From: Butyriboletus loyo
Lineage: Eukaryota; Basidiomycota; Agaricomycetes; Boletales; Boletaceae
DNA length: 26,105 bases
Assembly: GCA_038093515.1 (NCBI GenBank)
Contig: JBBPSI010000303.1
Coordinates: 1 to 26,105 of the forward strand
Reading direction: 5' to 3'
Position 1 is the first letter of the stretch, and the number at the start of each line of letters is the position of its first letter. Shown here one piece after another: positions 1 to 9,110 of this stretch. The notes beneath the pieces were generated by a model. It did not search any database. It was not told where the DNA came from and saw only the letters and a list, made by a program, of their open reading frames with translations. Made by a program: the position numbers and the translations under genes.

Positions 1-20
1 ACTAGCTCGGAACCTGCTAA

Positions 21-517
21 CAACTTGTACAGCATTCCCGTCCCACTCTGGAAGAAGAAGACAACAATGATGAAGAAAAGATCCATGTCCCAGAGCCCAT
101 AAACAAGGTTCTGTATGCCAAGTGCCACACACTCCAAATCCTGTGTCAAGGTGAACCGGGTCATTTGTGCATCAAGTGCACAGTGCTCAAGGCAGCTTGC
201 AATAAGTTAAGATTCAGGGCAAAGGTGGAGTGCAAGGGAAAACAACCTGATAAGTGCTGCCCTTTCATATTCTAGAGACTGCTAACTGCTTTGCAGAGCA
301 GAAAGGCAGGTCATGGCTGAAGTGTGGCCAAAGAACTTTTAGAAGAGAGGGAAGTTTTGATGTCTTCACCTCTCCATACAATCACCCCTGTACTTGTATC
401 AAATCCCAAAGTGTAATCTATCCATGTTCCTGTCTCTATTTTTGCACATGAGGGGGCCAAATCATTGACATATTCACCCTGGTGGACAGCAGTGCAATAG
501 GATGTTTCATAGATCAT
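21..517 (+). pseudogene. gag 3' end / protease remnant of a Ty3/gypsy element
   Basis: This is a broken gag-protease junction that continues off the left edge. From about 280 it aligns by eye with 2180-2420 of Gypsy-1: both have a conserved 'ttttagaagagagggaagttt' core and then the protease region reading FTLVDS. Here the active site reads D-S-S instead of the D-S/T-G expected of an aspartic protease, and one G fewer in the run near 450 shifts the frame relative to Gypsy-1. The copy is clearly diverged from Gypsy-1, so it is a related subfamily. It ends abruptly at the TG that starts the Gypsy-2 LTR at 518, so it was the landing site for Gypsy-2. An open frame from 21 to 274 also holds a cysteine cluster, listed separately. 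Confidence 0.7.
114..200 (+). other. degenerate Zn2Cys6-like cysteine cluster
   Basis: In the frame open from 21 to 274 the residues run Y-x2-C-x6-C-x6-C-x2-C-x6-C. If the first Tyr (TAT) was once Cys (TGT), a single G-to-A change, the spacing matches the Zn2Cys6 binuclear cluster of fungal DNA-binding proteins. It is flanked upstream by an acidic stretch and downstream by basic residues. It lies upstream of a gag/protease remnant, so it may be a retroelement nucleic-acid-binding domain and not a transcription factor. The spacing is seen directly; its identity is inference. Confidence 0.35.
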
Positions 518-671
518 TGTAGAGAACATACATATATCCCCTAGGTCGCAATCACTCCTCCTCCAGGATATTCAGCACTCACATGCATTGCAAACAATCA
601 CTTCACAACTCTCCTCACTTCTTTCCCTCTTTCTTGTCAAGTTCCAATTGATTCCGATATTTCCATGGTCA

Positions 672-697
672 TCAAGATTCCATGTCAAGATTCCATG
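672..697 (+). repeat. 13-bp tandem duplication in Gypsy-2 LTR
   Basis: TCAAGATTCCATG occurs twice, head to tail. It lies in the roughly 47-bp stretch absent from the solo copy at 23930-24602, so the two LTRs differ by a local expansion or deletion here. Confidence 0.8.
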
Positions 698-871
698 TGT
701 CCAGAAAGTGTTTGCAGGTGGGTTCCTTGCTATTTGATCTTGTACTTATTATATATGTTCAACTCCTATGACAACTGCTATGATTATATACATTCTGTCA
801 ACGATTTTCTTGATGTTTCTATTTAGTTTCCATTTATCCTTAGTGTTTCAAGTCTTGGGAAATGCCCAGAC

Positions 872-880
872 TATAAAAAG
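872..880 (+). promoter_or_regulatory. TATA box of Gypsy-2 LTR
   Basis: TATAAAAAG inside the LTR, preserved at 24231-24240 in the solo copy. The position about 355 bp into the LTR fits the U3 promoter that drives full-length RNA in LTR retroelements. Confidence 0.6.
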
Positions 881-1210
881 GTTGTAACTATGATCTAAAA
901 TATTACTTTTCAACTCTCCTGCCTCTCTGTGCAATCATCTAGTAACCCACTGTCCTTGTTCCTCAATCATCAAGTCGTAGCCAACAGATTCCATTCATCT
1001 CCTTGCATTTCTGTGTCCTCTCCAGTCTGTTCCACAGTGGAGGAAGTCTGGGTTTTCAGGTTTTCTGTAAAGACATCAGTGGAAATGACCTTCCCTGGTA
1101 TTCCTCTCTTCATTTCCTCTCTACTTCTCTTTGGGGTCAATCATATTGCACCCTTTTCTTTATTTCTTTGCTTTTGATTGGATTGAGTTCTTCCTGTAGC
1201 AGGGTTCTTC

Positions 1211-1314
1211 TGTTACGGTAGTGGACTACCTTTTTTCTCCTCTACCGTTTGGACTACCGTTTTTGCCTACTTTTCTTTGAACACTGTGAGCGTTCATCTT
1301 AGTTATGCTTCTCA
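1211..1314 (+). repeat. Gypsy-1 5' LTR remnant fused to gag
   Basis: It starts TGTTACGGTAGTGG like the 3' LTR at 7535 and follows it to about its 116th base. Then, at 'gcttctca', it runs straight into gag codons. The remaining about 310 bp of LTR, with the TATA box, and any primer-binding site and leader are missing. A small gap (about 11 bp) also exists within the remnant relative to the 3' LTR. Confidence 0.85.
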
Positions 1315-2248
1315 ATGGCTCCTCACCATGCATACCTACTTCAACGCTAATCAGGCAGCGTTCCCTGACAACAAATCGAAAATCAGCACCCTCCTCATGA
1401 AAATGAGTGAAGGGAAAGGAAAGATGTTCTCTGAAGGCTGGATGGCCCTCGCCCTAGACGGGCACCCCACCGAGCAGCCAAAAGAGTCCAAGACGGTCTG
1501 CGAGGACTTCCAAAGAGTCTTCCATCCCTTCGACATAGGAGAGAGTGCCCAAATTGACCTGGGGAACCTCACCCAGAACAAGACCAACTGCAAGGATGGT
1601 TATGACACCTATGTCATGGAGTTCCAGCTCCTCGCAGCCAAGTCTGGAATCACGGGCGAAAAAGCGCTCATTGAGTGGTTTATCCGCGGACTTGACCCCT
1701 GCCTCGCTGAATCTGTCCTCTCATGTGAGAAACTTCCCACCACTCTTGCCAGTTGGGCCGACAAAACCTCCGCCTTCCATGCCCAGCACAAGCATATTGA
1801 CGACCTCTGCACAGGGAAGCGCTACATTCCCACCTTCTCTTCCTCCTCCAAGCCCTCGTCCAACTGAAGGGACCCCAATGCCATGGACGTTGATGCCGTC
1901 CGACTTACTCCTGTACAACGTGCGGAGTACATGAAGCAGAACAAATGCTTCATCTGCCACCAAGTCGGCTGCTGTTCGACCAACCATCCTCATCCCCCAC
2001 GCAACGGACAGAGTTCCCAAGGACCGCCTCCTTGTCCCCCTTGCAACCCTCAGTGCGCACGTGCCACCATTGTCACACCCCCTGAACCAAAGCCCTCTCC
2101 ACTCGTTGACTACTTGTCCAAGTTAAAAGGTCGAGGCACCCAGCAGGAAGATGTCTTGAATGTCCTCAAAGCATGCTTCAACAAAGAAGAAGAAAGGCTG
2201 CCTGTTGCAGCAACCAAGGTGGCCGAAGAATGGCCCAAGGATTTTTAG
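1277..2248 (+). pseudogene. gag: Gypsy-1 gag (capsid-like plus zinc knuckle), broken
   Basis: Gag forms the particle that packages element RNA. The frame runs from a fortuitous ATG in the LTR remnant to TAG at 2246-2248, with one in-frame TGA at 1865-1867. True gag sequence begins near 1315, so the N-terminus is lost. The first part (1330-1800) resembles the retrotransposon capsid domain, with LIEWFIRGL and LPTTLASW-type segments. After the stop comes MDVDAVRLT, a usual lead-in to the knuckle, and then CFICHQVGCCSTNHP. This keeps C-x2-C but has Cys where the knuckle His normally stands. The C-terminal part is proline-rich and then charged. Gag is in frame 2 while pol is in frame 1, and they overlap around 2221-2248. 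Confidence 0.8.
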
Positions 2249-2951
2249 AAGAGAGGGAAGTTTCAATGTCTTCTCCTCTCCATACTCTTGCCCCTGTAGT
2301 TTAATCCAACCCTCATGCACAATCAATACAAGTTCCTGTGTCAATCTTTGCGCATGAAGGGGGTCAAATCATCGACACTTTCACCCTGGTAGACAGTGGC
2401 ACAAGCAGATGCTTCATAGACTGAGATCTAGTGAAGTGAAAGAGGCTCCTGATGGAATGCCTCCCCAAGCCACTCTGTGCGCAGAACATGGACAGGTCCA
2501 ACAATTAAGGAGGAGTCATCAGACACAAGGTTACCATCTCCATCAGGATTGGAGAAACCGAGGAGGAACGAAGTTTCCTAGTCCTCAACATCAGAAAAGA
2601 AAACATGATCCTGGGCTTACCGTGGTTAAGAGAGGCCAACCCGGTAATAGATTGGGCCACTGGCCACATCAATCTTCCAGATCTAATAAAGAAGCCCTGA
2701 CAAGACACTCCTTGGGCAATCGCTCAACAGTACCTGGTACGGTACCTCGACTTGGACCCAGACTCCAAACTCACCAAGCTCTGGAAGAAGCGAGTAGACG
2801 CTTCAGGAAGGGAAGCTTACCCTGTCAGAAAAGCCACCATCGCCACAGAAATCACCGCCCAAGCCATCAAAGAGAAAGCAGTTCTCCTGACCCCATTTGC
2901 TGCCTTCGTGGACATTTTTGACAAGAAGAATACTGAGGAGTTACCCCCGTC
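2221..2951 (+). pseudogene. pol: Gypsy-1 pol, part 1: aspartic protease and linker
   Basis: The pol frame is -1 relative to gag. It reads QGFLEEREV just where gag terminates, so expression was either by a -1 slip at GATTTTTAG or from the ATG at 2230 (A at -3); the sequence does not decide. The protease catalytic motif is FTLVDSGTS, with D-S-G at 2392-2400, followed by a typical LGLPWL segment near 2610. The linker then runs to 2951, where the solo LTR interrupts it just before RT. In-frame stops are at 2302, 2422, 2437, 2506 and 2698. The frame continues correctly at 3378 after the insertion. Confidence 0.75.
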
Positions 2952-3377
2952 TGTTATGCTGGGCGCTAACAATCAGAACAGCGAGGAGGCACTCTGGAGT
3001 GGCCTCGAGACTCTGGAGACGATTCTGGAGAAGTCTCAGACTATGTCTTAGTGCTCGCACTAAGAGTCTGGCAATGAACTAATTGCTAGCAGAAGGCTGC
3101 GTAGAACTAGATACTGTACATGGTGTAAAGGCCGAGCCTTTATACTACTGAGGTCTGCGCACAGACCATGTTCCTAATCGGGACACGAGAAGGAACGCTA
3201 CAAATACGGAAGGAATATTCCAGAAGATTCCAGAGTATGAAAGAAAGCGCGTCCGTGCGCGAGAAATGATGACTAAGTATGAACGGTTGTTACCGTTCAA
3301 GTGGAACTAGCAAAAGGCTAGGTGAATGTAATAGTCCCAATGGTAGAGGGGAGAAAAAGTAGACCACTACTGTAACA
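2952..3377 (-). repeat. solo LTR of the Gypsy-1 family, reversed, inside pol
   Basis: The reverse complement begins TGTTACAGTAGTGG and ends CCAGCATAACA. It aligns along its length with the 3' LTR at 7535-7961 (426 against 427 bp). A perfect 5-bp duplication CCGTC is at 2947-2951 and 3378-3382. There is no internal sequence, so this is the residue of LTR-LTR recombination after a separate insertion in opposite orientation. It keeps more CpG than the 3' LTR of its host (for example GCGCG around 3249-3262), which fits a later arrival. A TATA-type motif (TATAAAGG on the minus strand) lies near 3140. Confidence 0.93.
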
Positions 3378-6221
3378 CCGTCTCGATCATTCGACCACGC
3401 CATCAACCTTGACAAAGACTTTGTCCCAAAGGTTGCTAAAGTCTACCCTCTAAACCTGAAAGAATCAGAGGCGTGCAAGGCATTCGTCGAAGAACACCTT
3501 AAGTCAGGAAAGATCACTCCCTCTAAGTCCCCCCAAGCAGCCCCTTTCTTCTTCGTATCTAAGAAAGATGGCTCACTATCCCCCTGCCAGGACTACCGGT
3601 ATTTGAACTCTCACACCGTCAAAAACACCTACCCTCTCCCCCTCATCTCTGACCTCGTCGACTGACTCAAGGGATCGAAAATCTTCACAAAGATGGATAT
3701 CTGCTGGGGATACAATAACATCCTCATCAAACCAAACAACCGCTGGAAAGCAGCGTTCATCACCCCCCAGGGATTATTCAAACCAACAGTGATGTTTTTC
3801 AGACTGTGCAACTCCCCCGCTACGTTCCAAGCATTGATGGACCACATTTTTGGCGATCTCATGGCCGAAGGATGGCTCATTATCTACATGGATGATCTCC
3901 TAATCCATTCCGCCACCACTAAAGAACATGAGGAATGAATGATTTGCGTCTTGGAAAGACTCAGGGAGCACAAATTATTCCTCAAGCTGGAGAAATGTTT
4001 GTTTGATGCTGAGGAAGTCGAATACCTTGGGATGATGGTCCGAGAAGGACAGGTCAAGATGTACCCCACCAAATTAAAGGCGATTCGCAAGTGGAACCCC
4101 CCTACCTCGGTGAAAGCGGTCAGATCTTTCATAGGGTTCTGCAACTTCTATCGTAGGTTCATCCAGGATTTCTCCCACATCATGAAGCCCCTCCATGACC
4201 TCACCAAGAAGAATACCCCCTGGACTTGAACTCCCGCCTGTGAACAGGCATTCCAGGCAATCAAACAGTCCTTCCTCCACCAACCCGTTCTCTCCGTGCC
4301 TGACATCACGAAGCCATTTGCTGTCATGACGGATGCTTCTCTCACTGCCACTGGAGTAGTACTCATGCAAAAGGATGTCAACGGCAACCTCCATCCCTGC
4401 ACATACCTGTCAAAGACGCTCTCGCCAGCAGAGCACAATTACGATATTTATGATCACGAGTTGCTCGTGGTTATTCATGCATTGGAGGAATGGCGACATT
4501 ACCTACGAGGTACCGGCCACCAGGTAGAGATTCTGACTGACCACAAAAATTTCACCTACTTCTGCCAACCAAACAAGTTGTCCCACCAGCAAGCTCGCTG
4601 GCTCATGTTCCTGCAGGACTTTGACCTGCGCTTCCACCACGTTCCTGGTGCCCAGATGGGCCCTGCGGATGCCCTGTCCAGGCGCGACGACGTCGACACT
4701 TCCACAGACAATCAGGAAGTTACCCTCCTCCCGGACAATCTGTTCGCCAGGAAAATCAACCTCGCTCTTGCAGAAAAGATCGCCGCCTCCTCCTCCAGTG
4801 ACCCCATGATTAAACGGTGTATGCAGGCATTGTATGAGGATTCTCCTCTCTTCCCCAAGATGAACGCTGGTGATTGGGACTTCAATGGCAAGGACCTGTA
4901 CTTCCGCAAGAAGCGCTACATCCCTGAAGCTGCCCGTGTTGACCTCATCTGTTCACTGCACGAAAGTCCTGCTGGCGGTCACGGTGGAATTTTCCACACC
5001 CAGAACCTGGTGCAATGAGATTATTGGTGGCCTGGCATGGCTAACCTCGTTCGTTGCTTCATCTCTGGTTGTGCTGTTTGCCAGGCACATAAAGTTAATA
5101 CTCATCCCACCGTTCTCCCCCTCACCCCTCTGGCCAGTGTGGCCTCTCGTCCTTTCGAACAGGTCTCTGTCGACCTCATCACTGGTCTCTCCCCCTCTCT
5201 GGGTTATGATTCAGTCATGGTTGTGGTAGACCATGGGCTTACGAAGGGGGTAATTTATTCCCCTTGCAACAAAGACATCGACATGGCAGGAGTCGCCAAG
5301 TTATTTTTCAAAACAGTCTTCCTTCGATTTGGCCTCCACTCCCGTTGCATGTCTGATCGAGGTCCTCGGTTTGCATCCGCCTTTGCCAGAGAACTCACGA
5401 GGCTCCTTGATTATGACCTCGCCCTCTCCTCTGCATACCACCCCCAGACTGATGGAGAAACGGAGCGCGTCAACCAGGAGCTAGAAACCTATCTAAGAAT
5501 CTTCTGTGATGGCCACCCCGAACGATGGGCTGAACTACTCCCTATGGCTGAGTTTTCCCATAACTCAATGACCCATTCCTCGACCAACATGACTCCCTTC
5601 TCCTTGATGGTCGGGTATGAGACAAGGTCTTATCCTCCAATTGGCAAGACTTTCCTCCCCGCTCTTGAATCCAGACTCTCAGAACTAATGGGAGCCTGAA
5701 CAGAGGCTTTAGAAGCCCACGAGAAGGCACGACGGTTGATGAAGGAACAGATCTCTTCCAAGTTCCGCCCTTGGAAGACTGGAGATAAGGTTTGGTTAGA
5801 GGGGTGCAACCTGAAACTGAGGTACCTGTCAAAGAAGCTTGCCCCAAGATGGGAAGGCCCGTTTGAAATTGCACAAGTCGTTTCCCCTGTGGCATACAGA
5901 CTCTGACTACCACCCACTTGGAAGATCCATAATGTCCTCCACGTGTCGCTGCTGACTCCTTATCGTGAAACTGTGGAGCATGGTCCGAATTTCACAAACC
6001 CTCCTCTGGAAGAAATAGACAGAGATGAAGAGTATGAGATCGATCAGATCTTATCACATCGCAGATCCAAGGGACGCCACCAATTCCTTGTGTCCTGGAA
6101 AGGATACTCCGCAGCAGAGAACACCTGGGAACCAAACGGGAACCTGGTCCATGCGCAGGCCCTGCTTCAGGCTTATAAGCTGCATCACCCCAAGGATTTT
6201 CCCTCTCCATCTTCACAGTAA
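3378..6221 (+). pseudogene. pol: Gypsy-1 pol, part 2: RT, RNase H, integrase, chromodomain
   Basis: A single frame runs from 3384 to TAA at 6219-6221 without a frameshift. It is broken only by TGA codons at 3663, 3936, 4227, 5016, 5697 and 5904. RT: DHAINL start, QDYRYLN, FTKMD near 3690, and the catalytic YMDD intact at 3885-3896. RNase H: MTDAS near 4327, YDIYDHELL, and LTDHKN. Integrase: zinc-finger region around 4950-5085 ending CAVC; catalytic Asp in SVDLITG (near 5170), Asp in MSDRG (near 5353) and Glu in ETERVN (near 5460); then a GPF-type module near 5856. The chromodomain at about 6010-6190 contains YEIDQILSHR, FLVSWKGY and NTWEP, and would bind modified histones to steer insertion. 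It copies element RNA to DNA and inserts it. Six TGA stops make it inactive. Confidence 0.93.
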
Positions 6222-6229
6222 ACTCAAAA

Positions 6230-7483
6230 ATGGCCATCCCTCCCACTGAAAATAACGCCTCCAAGAACAATGCCCCTCTTCCACCCCAACCTCCTGTCCA
6301 CTCGTCTCGTCTCCCCATTGCCTCCCACCGCGTCCTCTATGCCACTGTTCTGGAAAACCCTGTTGCCATGTATGCCCTAGAGCACCATATGGACTTTACC
6401 AGAGACTATGTCCTCCGCACCCTCGCCTCTCTCTACTGTTCTTACGCCCTCGCCTGCACGGTCCACACCCGACTTTGTCCAGACAACCAGCCCCCCATCT
6501 ATGCCGCCGCCCTAGAATCCTCCCTGATGGAGGCCAGGGGATACACCCTAGACATCCTCCATGCAGAAGGCTTTGGCTACATGGTCGATCAGTTGCTGCC
6601 AGGTATTCTGGCCCCAGTCCTCCGTCCCATCCTCATTGCGCTTGCTCCTAGGGAGCAGCAATTCTACCTCCGCTCTGCTGACTGCATCGGCTACCTCCAC
6701 CCCATGGCTCGTGGCCCCAATCCAGTGTCTTGTCCTCCCCCGGCAAGATCTCCTTCACCTATACCTGTTCCAGCACCATCCACCCGAGAGTCACCTGCAA
6801 CCACACTGGTAGCAGACTCGTCATGTGAGACCACCAGGGAGTCCCTGGAGTCCTTTCAGACTGACTTTGATGAGCTCCAGGTCGCTCATCGACACTCCCC
6901 CCTACTGCCTCGTACAGTGCATCGCCAACCTCACCAGGCACTACTCCAGGTCGGAGCTATCCCCGGGTCAGTCACCCTCACCACCACAGGACAAAGAATC
7001 GCCAACAGAGCCATGCGTTCCATCACCCCCCAACCGCCCACTTGATGTGGGACTCCTGCCATCCGGCTCATCCCTTGTGTTTCCTCCCCCCTCGCCGCAG
7101 CTGGTAGTTCTAACGACTCCTCCTATGGACCCCCACCTCCCTATCTCGCCAACCAGGGTACTCGTGATTCCCCTATCATCCTGGACGACCGATCCCCTGG
7201 TCCCAGCCCAGGCCCTGCTCGACCTCGCCTCATCCGCCCACAGCTCTGCTTTGAATGTGGCACTGTTGGCCACTTCCACAGGGACTGCCCAAATTACACC
7301 TGCCCGTTCTGCCATCAGATCACCCCCGGTCATATTTAGGAGTTTTGTCCAAGGCGTGTCTGCAGTTTATGCAGCACCATTGGCCACATCGTCACCAACT
7401 GCACCTTTAGGGATGAAATGTGGGCAGATGTCTCTACTGATGATGCTTACAACAACAACTTCAACAAGGGGGCATTCCAGTGA
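6230..7483 (+). pseudogene. Gypsy-1 ORF3: extra ORF with three CCHC zinc knuckles
   Basis: The ATG lies 8 bp after the pol stop and has A at -3. The frame would give about 417 residues, ending TGA at 7481, just before the polypurine tract. It is interrupted by TGA at 7043 and TAG at 7337. Residues 1-155 look like a folded, leucine- and alanine-rich domain. Residues 160-330 are proline/serine-rich and probably disordered. The C-terminus holds CFECGTVGHFHRDCP, then CPFC..GH(stop)EFCP, then CSLCSTIGHIVTNC, which is three C-x2-C-x(4-6)-H-x(4-5)-C knuckles within about 60 residues. No signal peptide or membrane segment was seen, so it is not an obvious envelope. It resembles a second nucleocapsid-like protein and probably bound element RNA or DNA; this is inference. 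Gypsy-4 has no room for an equivalent. Confidence 0.72.
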
Positions 7484-7521
7484 GGGGGTCTTGGAAGTAG
7501 TGGAGTCAGAGTCTCCACCAT

Positions 7522-7534
7522 GGGAAGGGGGTAA
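7522..7534 (+). other. polypurine tract of Gypsy-1
   Basis: GGGAAGGGGGTAA lies directly against the 3' LTR start at 7535. This is the expected primer for plus-strand DNA synthesis. Confidence 0.8.
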
Positions 7535-7961
7535 TGTTATGGTAGTGGACTACCTTTTTTCTCCTCTACCATTTGGACTACCGTTTTCACCTAGGCTTCG
7601 CCTACTTTTCTTTGAACACTGCAAGTGTTCAGCTTAGTCATCGCTTCTCATGCACGGACACGCTTTCTTTCATACCCCAGAATCTTCTAGAGTATTCCTT
7701 CCCCCATTTGTCTTTTGGCTCTCGCGACCCAATCGGGAACATGGTCTGTGCGCAGACCCCAGTAGTATAAAGACCCAGTCTCTACCCAGTTGTACTTTAT
7801 CTAGTTCTATGCAGTTCACTGCTAGCAATTAGTTTCTACTCCAGACTCTTAGTGTGCGCACTAAGGCATAGTCTGAGACCCAGCTCAGAAATGCTTCACA
7901 AGTCCTGCAGCTACTCTGGAGTGCCGCCTCAGAGTTCTAGTTGTTAGCACCCAGCGTAACA
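7535..7961 (+). repeat. Gypsy-1 3' LTR
   Basis: 427 bp, TGTTATGGTAGTGG to CCAGCGTAACA. It is complete and matches the reversed solo LTR at 2952-3377 and the 5' remnant at 1211. It is followed by the target duplication TCTTC. The three copies differ mainly by transitions, many at CpG. Confidence 0.95.
7766..7772 (+). promoter_or_regulatory. TATA box of Gypsy-1 LTR
   Basis: TATAAAG preceded by AGTAG, preserved in the reversed solo LTR. The truncated 5' LTR lacks it, so the element has lost its own promoter. Confidence 0.55.
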
Positions 7962-7966
7962 TCTTC

Positions 7967-7993
7967 ACTCTCAGTCCCATCAAGTATCATTCA
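7967..7993 (+). repeat. Gypsy-2 5' LTR, last part
   Basis: ACTCTCAGTCCCATC...ATCATTCA continues the LTR cut at 1210. The same bases follow TTCTTC without interruption at 24576-24602 in the solo copy. The end at 7993 is placed from the CA that abuts the target duplication of the solo copy. Confidence 0.85.
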
Positions 7994-8292
7994 ACTGGAG
8001 CCCAATGTGAGGGAAGTAGAAACATCAATGAGAAGGACCCTTTGGTCCAATCCACAGTGTATTAAGCTAGAAAACCTGCTTGTGCATTTCCAGAATCTCA
8101 ATATCTCTGAGGATTTCCAATTCCTGACACCTGTCATTGCTACCAATTCCAATGTGATCTGGTTCACTGACAGCTCATTTGAAATTCCCATCAATCTAGC
8201 AATGGACACATCTGAAAGATGTCACCTGCCAGACTTGGTTCCTGGAAACCAGATAACTGCAACAGCAGTCCATCACACCTTGACATCAGTGC
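7994..8292 (+). other. Gypsy-2 leader region
   Basis: About 300 bp between the LTR end and solo LTR-3A. An open stretch through here shows no domain that I recognise. It ends with AGTGC, the target duplicated by LTR-3A. Leader sequence or a diverged gag N-terminus are both possible. Confidence 0.45.
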
Positions 8293-9110
8293 TGTTACAG
8301 TTTTACCCCTAAGCATACCCTGCCACTCATTTTCCCACACTCACACATCCCCACCGCCCCCACCATCCCATGATGCCACCCATTGCCTGCTCCCCAGTCA
8401 CTAAGTGGACGCCATCCATTTTCCCAGTCTTTTCCAGACATCTCAGTACCACGATACTGAGATAGCCCCTATGTTGTCGCCCTGTTGGGCCAGACCTTCA
8501 GCTGAGCTGTCATGTCTCTCTTCCCTTTGACCAATGACATTTGGTTCATCACATGACTAGCATATGACTAGATTATGACACATCTTTACCTATGCACCGA
8601 GATCCATATCCAAGGGCTCTGCCATTTGTGTTCCCTTTGCTCTGCAGGCCCCTCCTTGTGGACATCATCACTTCACATTCTGCTCTTCCTATTTGTTGAT
8701 GATGTTGCCATCTTGCTCAGAGCTTCACTTCCTCATTACCAGCACTTTGCCGCTTCCTCATTCACCGTTATGACTCAAGTCAACTCATAACCCTCCGCCC
8801 TCACTGCCACACACAGCTCGGTCTGTGCACAATACCTTACAGTATATATACACATACTTAGACAGTATGAACTCTCTAGATAATTCTACGCATCTACCAA
8901 GTGCCTAGCAATCTAGCATTATACTCTTCCTGCCGATAGAGCTGATAAGAGCCTGCTCGATCTTGTCTGGTTGCCATCACATGACATCTCACTGACACTT
9001 GCTCTGCAGAAGCCTGATAGCATCATCTACACAAGTTGGCCATCTTCCCGATTAGGCTCGAGCCCCTATTCAAGCGCTCGCTACTAGTTGTTCTGCACAT
9101 CAGTGTAACA
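8293..9110 (+). repeat. solo LTR-3A
   Basis: 818 bp from TGTTACAG to GTGTAACA, flanked by the perfect duplication AGTGC at 8288-8292 and 9111-9115. It aligns throughout with LTR-3B at 18775-19593. A TATATATA box is at 8843-8850. No internal sequence of this family is in the window. Compared with LTR-3B it has lost many CpG sites to TpG or CpA. Confidence 0.95.

Larger units (their letters stand above)
518..1210 (+). repeat. Gypsy-2 5' LTR, first part (split by Gypsy-1)
   Basis: It begins TGTAGAGAACA and matches the solo LTR at 23930-24602 along its whole length. The match stops at 1210, where Gypsy-1 begins, and resumes at 7967-7993. The reassembled length is about 720 bp against 673 bp in the solo copy. 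The excess is near 650-700 and includes a 13-bp tandem duplication. No target duplication can be tested because the 3' end of Gypsy-2 is missing. Confidence 0.85.
1211..7961 (+). mobile_element. Gypsy-1: chromodomain Ty3/gypsy retrotransposon, decayed
   Basis: Order on the plus strand is: truncated 5' LTR, gag, protease, RT, RNase H, integrase, chromodomain, an additional zinc-knuckle ORF, polypurine tract, 3' LTR. The ends are TGTTA and TAACA. The 5-bp duplication TCTTC is present at 1206-1210 and 7962-7966. The target sequence reads with a single TCTTC in the related solo LTR around 24571, which is the empty site. The element lies inside the Gypsy-2 5' LTR and is therefore younger than Gypsy-2. 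It carries a reversed solo LTR of its own family. The order integrase-after-RNase H plus chromodomain places it among the chromoviruses. It cannot move: the 5' LTR lacks its promoter region, no primer-binding site is recognisable, and pol has many stops. Confidence 0.92.

Noticed and set aside
6230..7483. Gypsy-1 ORF3 as an envelope gene
   Set aside because: No signal peptide or transmembrane segment is visible; three zinc knuckles indicate a nucleic-acid-binding protein instead.
6825..7637. 270-codon open frame overlapping the end of Gypsy-1
   Set aside because: It runs into the LTR, has no domain, and lies out of frame with the zinc-knuckle frame; it is a shadow of ORF3.
1211..7961. Assigning Gypsy-1 to the named element marY1 of Tricholoma matsutake
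   Set aside because: A gypsy element of a mushroom with similar organisation is known under that name, but I cannot compare sequences here; an alignment would decide.
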